DNA from: Oppiella nova
Taxonomy: Eukaryota; Arthropoda; Arachnida; Sarcoptiformes; Oppiidae
Reading direction: 5' to 3'
DNA length: 44,859 nt
Assembly (NCBI GenBank): GCA_905397405.1
Contig: CAJPVJ010000047.1
Location: 6,437 to 51,295 of the forward strand
Numbering within the stretch: position 1 is the stretch's first letter; every line of letters begins with the position of its first letter. Below the pieces are notes generated by a model. It had not been told where the DNA came from. It saw only the letters and a list, made by a program, of their open reading frames with translations, and searched no databases. Position numbers and translations under genes: made by a program. Shown here one piece after another: positions 36,511-44,859 of the stretch.

Positions 36511-37360
36511 TCAAAGTATGCGAGTTATCTGCTCTCTAATTACAGCCGAGAGATGAGTCAAAAAGCAAATGAATTCGTGACTAAAACCACCTCTTCTTCC
36601 ACAGCAAGTCGTGACCCGACATATGGAGACCACGTGTTCTCGTATATGAAGTCCTGTACAACATATTGACGAGTGTTTCAAACATTTTTATGCTTTTATT
36701 TTTATGCTCTGAAGGGACACTCATATCAATATTTTGTTTCAAAAATTATACATTCTCTGCATAACATGTAACCTTGGTTCTATTGGCTAATAATCTATTT
36801 TAGTTAAGTTTTTTTGCCTGTAATGAGACTTATATGCAGTCCTTTGTGTAAATATTTTGCTTTTGCTTTAAAATGTTGAATCATTTAAATGTTTTCCTTA
36901 AAGAATACGGGTTTCTAAGAAATGGTAATAAAATTTTGTTTTTAGAGATTAATGCTTATGGAAATGTATCTTATATTTGATTGACCATGTTTAGGATGTT
37001 TTCCCAATAGACTACATGAGATATATTAGGATTCAAAAACTCAATAAATATTTTTACTATGAATTCCAACGGAAATAATCGTGAGTTTATATTTTATTCA
37101 TAAATCTATTTTCGGGAATTTATAAACGAAAAAATTCTTGGAAATTGTATTTTGAATGAAACCTTCATTGAGATTATATCAACAGATTATGGCAGAGATT
37201 ACCACATATTCAATAAGATGCAAGATTTGCACAAAATGAGACTACCATAAAAACTTTTATAAGACTTTTTCATTGTTTTTATTTTTTGTTTCAAGAAATA
37301 GAAATTAATCCGAAATTAGAGCCAATCATTAGACTTAAAATTAATTTGATGTCTACTTTG
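36511..37360. other. AT-rich non-coding spacer
   Basis: A small G+C-richer patch lies at 36540-36660. Otherwise nothing is seen. Confidence 0.75.
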
Positions 37361-37612
37361 AAATTGTTTTTATAAGTATTTATCGCTCGCACCCATTGGC
37401 CACCTCTGGTGCTAATACTGTTCATAGACAGCTGTCTATCCCTTCACTCACATGTCTGGGCGGCTGAACCGATAACCTCACTCTCTCTCTCTCTCATCCA
37501 AAACTCATGAGTCGTTTAAAACACAAGTGGTTTCGCAAAACTATATTAAGTGAAAAACTTTTGAGACAAAGAGCGCTTTTGTGGCCATTTGGTCGTCCCT
37601 TTCACAGCGCAT
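37361..37612 (+). repeat. 250-bp tandem duplication, copy 1
   Basis: 252 bp. It appears identical to copy 2 except for a (CT)n tract longer by 6 bp. The unit is G+C-richer than the background and contains CCACCTCTGGTGCT. Confidence 0.97.
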
Positions 37613-37858
37613 AAATTGTTTTTATAAGTATTTATCGCTCGCACCCATTGGCCACCTCTGGTGCTAATACTGTTCATAGACAGCTGTCTATCCCTTCACT
37701 CACATGTCTGGGCGGCTGAACCGATAACCTCACTCTCTCTCATCCAAAACTCATGAGTCGTTTAAAACACAAGTGGTTTCGCAAAACTATATTAAGTGAA
37801 AAACTTTTGAGACAAAGAGCGCTTTTGTGGCCATTTGGTCGTCCCTTTCACAGCGCAT
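37613..37858 (+). repeat. 250-bp tandem duplication, copy 2
   Basis: 246 bp, head-to-tail with copy 1. It carries a 63-codon frame (37753-37944) whose first 34 codons are repeated inverted at 36446-36345. The frame is a by-product of the duplication and has no recognisable domain. Confidence 0.97.
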
Positions 37859-39095
37859 ACCACTCATTGGAAACACATATTGCAGTCACCACTCGAGCGG
37901 TAAGTAATCACAACCAGTTGTCTGGAGGAGCGAGTGGTCACTGAATATTGGCATCCCTTTCCCCAATCCTTTATGTACTGTACAATACAGTCAGTGGGAA
38001 ACACAGTAGTCGCGCGTATCGATCAAAGTTAATAACATATGAATGTGACACAAATGTGTGATATTTTGCAAAATACTGTAAATTAATTGCATACAAACCC
38101 CTATTGAAATGGAGGTTCATGTGATTTAATGACATTTCAAATGTTTAATTATTGTCACAAAATCGCAGCTTCAAGCCATTCGTGTGTTTTAATTGCTTTA
38201 TTATAAGCAATTTCAATAAAGTAAGTTACAAAAAAGTGCATTGATAGTTACAAACTTCCTAACCGGATATGGTGGTGCACTATTCCCTCGTAAAATAACT
38301 TTCATCGCATACCAGACCCCTATAGAGTATTCAGTTATTGATTGGACGGACACATCGGCATAATTAACATTTTGTTTTTCTAAATCACACACAATATATA
38401 CTCTCCCTTTCCCTCTCCCCTATTGTTTCTGTCAGCTCTGCTCATCAAAAAAAAGTTACTATTTTTGTCTGAAAAAAGCATTTTTCAAATAATAATACAA
38501 AATAACAGCAAAACTTTTAACCAAAATATTTCTGTTGTTGTCATCGACTATGGCTTTTCAGTCTCAATACATATCGACGGCTATTGTGTTAACACATCTG
38601 TAATTGAATTTTGCGATTCCTATGCGCGCTGTATATGTGATGTCCGACTATACTATGGATTCAATTGATTTGATTTTTTCCCATCCATTCACTGATATTT
38701 CACAAAACAAAAACCATAGGCTTTTAGTAACCATTAAATAAATTACATTCACGTTTAGCCATACAGTGCGTGGAGTCTCGTGTATATGGGAACAGAATTC
38801 AGTGTCAAAGTGCTCAGGGATGCTATAAAAAGCAACTCCAGTCTCCAATTGAGTACTAATCCCATTGATAAGTATGGGAAATTATTGTGTGCTCAGGGAC
38901 ACAATGCTCATTATTAAATATGAGGTGTTTTATTGCGATTTAAAATTCAGACTATAGCATACATAATGTTAAAATATTTATGACTATTAATCAAGAATAT
39001 TTTTGTTTTTATTAATTGTTCTTTAGTTTCGGACAACATTTGAATAATTAAACATAATATGTGTTTCATTATAAATGATATTGTGCTCATTTGTA

Positions 39096-39098
<3 letters not shown>
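37859..39098. other. Non-coding stretch
   Basis: A consensus-like donor CG|GTAAGTAA lies at about 37900 just right of the duplicated unit, without a supported exon. The frames at 38423-38668 and 38648-38848 lack motifs. Confidence 0.65.

Positions 39099-39127
<29 letters not shown>
39099..39127 (-). repeat. (CT)n microsatellite
   Basis: About 14 units. Confidence 0.97.
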
Positions 39128-39528
39128 GAGATGTGCCACAACTATCTGATAATATTAGGAATTATTGTGTAATTCAAGAGAAAATAAGTGCTTTATTTAT
39201 ACACAAAATATGACAAAACAATGCATTACTTAAAGACCGAAATCATGTTTTTGGTGCAAATGATTAGAGAAATATTTGTTAACACATAACAACAAACAAT
39301 TTTTCAAATTTTATTTTAACATAAAAGCTATTCACAGACGAGAGATCTATTTTGTGTACACACACTAAGACTACCCGTATATTAGGACAGTATATGGGAA
39401 ACACGACTACTATATCACTAATGGCCATACAATCCCCTACTTCTCCCACTCTCTCTATACTCCAATCCAATACATAAATACTCTATTTCTGCGATATTTG
39501 AGTGGTTCGGAAACACTTATGTAATGGT
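39128..39528. other. Non-coding stretch
   Basis: Slightly G+C-richer at 39340-39475. Nothing gene-like is supported. Confidence 0.7.
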
Positions 39529-39554
39529 GAGAGAGAGAGAGAGAGAGCACTGGT
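39529..39554 (+). repeat. Short (GA)n tract fused to a GAGCACTGG word
   Basis: Nine GA units run directly into GCACTGGTATG (39548-39558), so the dispersed word sits at the end of a microsatellite here. Confidence 0.9.
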
Positions 39555-42393
39555 ATGTCGGATATACACCTAAATTTGATGTGAAAATTATTTTGATGCC
39601 AAAAGTTTTTGTATCTCTTTTGTAATGAAAGTGAAAAACTTTTGCTCTAAATGTTTGGCGCATTGAAGGGATAATACACATAACGAGCGACTGGTCTGAA
39701 GGGCCACTGGAGTCGAGAAAATATTCTTACAGTTCTTATAGCGCTATCTGTTATAAGACTACGACTATTGACTCAGAATTTTTAAATCGCTAGAAAACCT
39801 ACCGGTGCCCTCATATAACAGCCCCTCATTGCCATTGCGTTTCGCTTCATAAGTAAAACTGTTATTATTTAAAGCGTTTGGAAAATGGTTTGTATTTTTC
39901 GAGTGAAACAACATTTTTGGGGCAATTTTGTTGTATTTTCTTAAACATTGTCATTACAGTTGTGGTCGACGTATACTGACTGATGAACCGATGATTGCCA
40001 GCGAGCACTGGTAGGTAATAGTGTAATGACAGGGGATGGGAGTACATAAAACATGCACTAATAGTGATACAAATAACCCTGTTTATGAATGTAGGGAATA
40101 CAATGAGTTTAAATTTATTTTCCATTAGATATACTTGAATATGAATTTTATTTGAATCGTTGGTAACATTATTCACAACAAAAATGTTCAAATTTTATGA
40201 TTTTATTTTTATTTCAATTTATCTCAACTCTAATAAGAGTACAATATTTAGAAGTATTTTGATTACTATCTATTAAATGTAATATAAAAGTAATTTAATT
40301 AGAGTCCGAAAGGCTATTAAATTAAAAACTAATTATAAAATATTAGTCTTTTTAATGAAAATATTTATTAAATTATAGTCTAAACTAAACTGTATTTTTG
40401 CAGTTCATTTAGCAGTAGAGGAAAAAACAATTTTTGCCAACAATTTCTGTTTGATTGCATGTCTGGACACCGGCCTAAACAGCATGCAATCGATGGCCGG
40501 GGGCTCTGTTTCACCGCTGCCTACCATTCCCTTTGCCACTACTTTTGTGCGGTAATAGAGAGTATAACTAAAGTATAACTTAAATCTAAAAAAGACTTTT
40601 CCATCAAATATTTACGTCTATGTATTAGTATGACTACAGTATGTGTTGCGAAGTGAGGGTAAAAATAATCAATTTTCGTGTCGACTCCTCGCCCTATACT
40701 CTCGTATATGACATGACATATACGTTGGCGCTGGAGATGACCAGACCTTTTCACTGAGATTGTGGACCAAAATGAATAAAAGTGTCAAAAATATTTGTTA
40801 TTTATTGACTTTAATCAACAATTACCGAGATATCTATTAGGTTGGGAGAGAGTGAAGCACATATTTTGTATTTTCTCCCAAATTAGATAACAAAATACTG
40901 TCTCTTATTATATTTCAAATATTTGATACCATTTTCCGTGAAAATTGTGTCCATTATGTGCACTCTCACTGCAAATTTATCAAATGTAGTGATATTTTTT
41001 AGACAAATAATTTTTATTTACGGCGTTTTCAGTTTGTTTCGTATTTTTTGTTTGGATCATAGTAAATATTTCCAGAAATATATGATTTGAAAGTTTTTTT
41101 GTATACAATTTGTTTACAAACTTTGAGAAGAAAATTTGAATTTTGCAAACAAAGCGATCCATTGAATATATTTATGAAAATATTTTGCTTTCACTAAAAA
41201 ATATAATTCATGATAACTAGTTTTATTATAAACAATATAAGTTATTTTATGGTTTCAATAAAAAGCTGAATATTGCATTCAATAAATAATAATAAAATAA
41301 AATCCACGTTTAAAAGCATTAAAAATAAACTTTATACAAATTTTAAATTCATATATTCTCCGCTATTATATAACAAAATGCTATAAAAATAGGAAAACTT
41401 CATATAAAAACAATTTTTCTCTCAAAGGCTATAAATAATTAATGAATATTTTCGGCGACGGTATTGAAAAATGTATGTTTCAAGCGATAAGTTCACTGAA
41501 CAGTTTTCTGTGATTGACATGACCTTAACATTGACCACAAGTAATAAAAATCCATTTAAATATTTCATAGAAATATTTTAAACAAAATAAATCTGATGGG
41601 TTGACATGAAATATAAATGAAATGCACTGTTATGTGAACATTATGTGTGTTATACAGTAGTTAGCAATACATTGAAATAGTTTGACAATTCAATGACACA
41701 CTGTATTGGATTCAAATGGGGAGTGGATTTACAAAACAATACAGTGTCTTAATGGGAATATTTTCTATTTGCCATGAACAATTAGTATATTTTTGTAGAT
41801 TAAAGTTTTATCGACTTAAATACTAGTAAAAACAAAGAAAACACTCAAAAACATTTATGTGAAATATTATTACAGGTATATAATACAGTACAGCACAAAC
41901 CGATGCATTTAATTGATTAAAAGCTTATTTTACAAAAATAACTTACTATGTAACTTTTATGGCAATGTATTGTTTAGAAATACACTCATTTAGATTTTAT
42001 ATATTGAAATCTAAAACAATGAAAGTGCTTGTATAAAGTGTTATCAAAATATTTGTTTTATAAAATACTACAAAATACATGATAGTGTTAACTAGGGTAA
42101 AGGTGTTGTTTTCCACACATTTACAGTTAATTAAAATATGATTATTTACATCATTTAGAAACTAATTAAACTCTATGTTTGATATATTCCCAAAACCATT
42201 GTTTTCAAAGCAATTGTTTGGCTAATAAAAGAAAAATATGTTAGATTTGAATCTCTTTTATAAATGTTTCACTTATTTGCACCGAAACTGTTAGGAGACA
42301 ACACAATAGAAAGCAAATTGAAAACGAAATTCAAAATAGTATTTCTCAAAATATATTATATTCTAATGTAATAAACGCCTGGAGTTATAAATA
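39555..42393. other. AT-rich non-coding stretch with G+C-richer patches
   Basis: Patches lie at 39650-39830 (TTTGGCGC at 39654-39661; CTACCGGTGCCCTC at 39799-39812), 39960-40030 (GCACTGGTAGG at 40015) and 40450-40750 (CTACCATTCCC at 40521). The minus frames at 39865-40191 and 40539-40754 have no recognisable feature. 40760-42390 is very AT-rich and appears empty. Confidence 0.65.
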
Positions 42394-42432
42394 CTAGTAT
42401 ACTGTATGCTAGTATACTAGTATACTAGTATA
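42394..42432. repeat. Tandem array of self-complementary 8-mer CTAGTATA
   Basis: Four CTAGTATA units with one variant 7-mer (CTGTATG) after the first. The unit array is itself palindromic and can fold on either strand. Confidence 0.9.
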
Positions 42433-42767
42433 TGAAAGCATTTATTGTTATATAAATATACCATTAATTAAATGGCAGTAAAAATAATGTAGAGAAAGAA
42501 TTTCTTCATTTTATTATATCCTTTGTTGTGATCATTATATTCGTTGTGTTAAGTGTTTTAGAAATGTTTTCAATTTGAAAGAGAGAGCCGACGGTCGAGT
42601 GTTATCTGAATAGAAATGGTAAGACATAAGACATGTCTCACACAAAACCAAATGTCTGAACACAAAATGTATGAAGAATGATATGAGACATGAAGTTTTG
42701 AGAGCTGTTTAATAGTTAAGAGTGAAGTCAACAGTGAATTAATTGATCGATAGATAGAGTGAAGAGA
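42433..42767. other. AT-rich non-coding stretch
   Basis: Nothing seen. The minus frame at 42570-42854 reads through the GA tract and is not credited. Confidence 0.75.
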
Positions 42768-42835
42768 TTGCGAGAGAGAATGAGAGAGAATGAGAGGTGA
42801 GAGAGACGGGAGAGAGAGAGAGAGAGAGAGAGAGA
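42768..42835 (+). repeat. Impure then pure (GA)n tract
   Basis: GAGAGAATGAGAGAG-type words lead into about 12 pure units (42811-42835). Confidence 0.95.
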
Positions 42836-44621
42836 TCAGGAATTGTGATCCCACTTATTATAGCAGTGTTTAGGCAGCAAATGAATGTGTAATAGGCGTA
42901 TGAACTGAGATGAGCAGGGATTACACATACCGGAGAGGAATATAATCATGGCTTTCGACTGTAATCGAGATAATTATGATTTCAAATTGGACTTCAATTC
43001 TAATTATATTTTCATATGAAATGCAAAATTGCAAACTTTAGTGATTGAATTAGACTTCGTATGCTCGGAGTCTCTCTGGATATTAGACTGACATTAAATA
43101 TTATGGTAATTAATGAATGATTTCTCGGTGGGTCTCTCTGCTCATCATTGTTTATACATTTCTAGATAAAGCAATCTACCGGTGCTTTCGGTTCGTACCA
43201 TCACTTTATACATAACCGACTGAGCGCTCATTGAGTGTGTATTGAGTGAATGAAAAGAAAATTAGATTTCTTTTTTAATTTTCAGCTCTTTTATAGAGAA
43301 CTCATAAATAATATAATTGAAAGTCAATCATAAAAATATTATTATTATTATTATGTATTGGAAAACAAAATTAAAGCTAAAGAGTGAACACTTTTAGGCT
43401 GGAGTTCAATAGAGTCAGTGTTCAGTCAAACATGAGATAAACATTGTATTCAATGAGCTTTATAATCAGGGTTTCTATAATTATATGCAAAAAACTATTT
43501 TAATAATAACTTAAAGTTTGAATCCTAAGACAACTTAAATACTCTTGAACTCAAATGTATTGTATATACATATTTGTATAATAAAAGCGATTCGACTGTA
43601 TTTAATATCCACTGCTCGTGTCTAACATACTATAAGACAATAAAGAAACCAATTTTTGAGTTAATTTTCCACAATATTTGAGTGGAAATACATTTTTCTT
43701 TCGAAATGATAGACATATTTATAGCCATAAATTGATGGCTTTTATGAGTTGTAAAAAGCTGTTCATTATTTTCCAATTACTCAATGAGTCAATCATTGCA
43801 CAAGAAAAATGCATTTTTGATTAGTTTTTCGTTTAATTTCTTTTTTCTATTTTAAATGTTAATAAGATTTTTGCTGTTTTTTCGTAATAATAAGGAAATT
43901 GAGCGTATTTCGTCTTGAGCTCCCTGTCCTCCCACTCCCTTTTCACTCGCGCATACCTAACAACATGTAGACTATGTATTACGTGAATGCCTAACAAAAA
44001 ATAATATATTAAAAACACTGAAATATTTAAAATAACTTAAATTGACTCATAAATAGAGAATTTCTTATTAATGAATAGTCAAGAGCTCCGGGAGTCGGGG
44101 GGAACGGGAAGGGGTTATTGGCAATCAATCCCTCTGTTTTCAGTATTTTAATTGAAAAATTTTCAAAACTCATTCAAATATATAATACAATCAAATCCAA
44201 TAAAATTGATGTGCGATTCGTATCGGCAGCTAATATACCGGTGCTATACGTATGGGTTGCCGGAGCCGTCGAACCCGTCATCGCCTATCAGTGCATTTGA
44301 AGGCAAATAAAATAATAATAACAGACAATACTATTCATGTCAGACAAACACAACGTGTAATAAAAGAGCAAAACTTCAATACTATTATGTATTTTGTTAT
44401 CGCATTCACAATACAACGATCGGCCCTTTCATTGCGACTCCAGTCCGCACTCAACACAGTAGTGGTTATAGAGATGGCCAGAGATAGGGTCCATAGGTAT
44501 TGGGAAAGGCATTGGGCATCAAATATACTGGATTTTAGCAAAAATGTAATGAATAGCTTTCAATACCTGTCAAAGTGTTGTGAATTTGAGGGCCAAATGC
44601 TTTTATATGCAAAATCAGTGC

Positions 44622-44625
<4 letters not shown>
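42836..44625. other. Non-coding stretch with G+C-richer patches
   Basis: CTACCGGTGCT occurs at 43176-43186, (ATT)n at 43339-43354, CCCTGTCCTCCCACTCCC at about 43922, GGAACGGGAAGGGG at 44101, GGCAATCAAT at 44120 and TACCGGTGCTATA at 44236-44248. The 167-codon frame 44252-44755 runs through a GA tract; its first ~125 codons lie in a G+C-richer patch but show no recognisable motif. An overlapping minus frame (44335-44541) has a weakly signal-like N-terminus without a splice site. Confidence 0.55.
43339..43354 (+). repeat. (ATT)n microsatellite
   Basis: About five units. Confidence 0.85.
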
Positions 44626-44673
<48 letters not shown>

Positions 44674-44680
44674 GAGAGAG
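44626..44680 (+). repeat. (GA)n microsatellite with one C interruption
   Basis: About 27 units with C at 44661. It causes the RERERE section of the frame 44252-44755. Confidence 0.97.
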
Positions 44681-44859
44681 TTTGTGTGTATTTGTACACT
44701 AATGGAAAGTAAGTATAAGGTGCCAATATGTTTGCGTGTGTCAATGGACAGGTAGGTATGTTTTGCTTATAAATAAATGTAAATATAAACAGTAAAAATG
44801 CTAACTAATGTTTAATTTACATACATTTCCATACATTGAGACTTTAACTATTGGGCAAT
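44681..44859. other. AT-rich non-coding end of the window
   Basis: A GACAG|GTAGGT donor-like site lies at about 44750, with no supported exon. Confidence 0.6.

Noticed and set aside
37753-37944. Two frames with the same 34 N-terminal residues (36255-36446 minus and 37753-37944 plus) as a gene pair
   Set aside because: The identity comes from the 115-bp inverted duplication. The frames diverge immediately outside it and have no recognisable domain.
1-44859. CRISPR array, bacterial operon, phage or plasmid content
   Set aside because: There is no regular direct-repeat/spacer array, no dense long frames and no ribosome-binding-site pattern. Composition and microsatellites are typical of animal non-coding DNA.
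1-44859. tRNA, rRNA or snRNA genes
   Set aside because: I looked for B-box-like GGTTCGA words with matching cloverleaf arms and for conserved rRNA words and found none.

Overview
The window is a long, AT-rich (by eye roughly 70-75% A+T), almost gene-free piece of a eukaryotic, probably invertebrate animal, nuclear genome. No bacterial-type gene spacing is present and no open frame runs beyond about 170 codons. Most longer frames read straight through (GA)n/(CT)n tracts as RERERE or SLSLSL and are not genes. Some thirty pure or nearly pure (GA)n/(CT)n microsatellites of 15-65 bp, plus several (AAT)n and (TA)n tracts, are scattered along the whole length. I cannot name the species or phylum. 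No rRNA, tRNA, CRISPR array, or intact transposon or viral element was recognised.

Layout. 1-24.28 kb is AT-rich non-coding DNA with microsatellites, a dispersed palindrome (AGAATATTCT) concentrated in the first 7.5 kb, and two sets of inverted duplications (3.1-5.5 kb and 21.2-22.8 kb). 24.28-24.91 kb is the richest G+C block. It holds the best gene candidate, a minus-strand first coding exon (24551 down to 24290) that begins after an in-frame stop, ends with a strong hydrophobic segment and runs into a canonical GTAAG splice donor in phase 1. If this is right, 1-24289 is the first part of a giant first intron of a secreted or membrane protein gene, and the DNA to the right is its upstream flank. 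24.9-44.9 kb is again AT-rich and non-coding. It carries a 597-bp tandem duplication (28.76-29.96 kb), a 250-bp tandem duplication with a third inverted copy (36.3-37.9 kb), and small G+C-richer islands.

The most notable structure is the repeated link between (GA)n tracts and short, essentially identical inverted copies lying about 1 kb from their partners, one with flanking direct repeats and a 5-bp junction microhomology. This is the signature expected of microhomology-mediated template switching at purine/pyrimidine tracts, but also of chimeric amplification or assembly artefacts. The second notable signal is a set of short words strongly over-represented for such an AT-rich sequence: AGAATATTCT, GAGCAC(T/C)GGTAG, TTTGGCGC, GGCAATCAAT and ACCGTTCCC. 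Several of them sit in the G+C-richer islands, as candidate regulatory sites would. No multi-gene system can be supported here.
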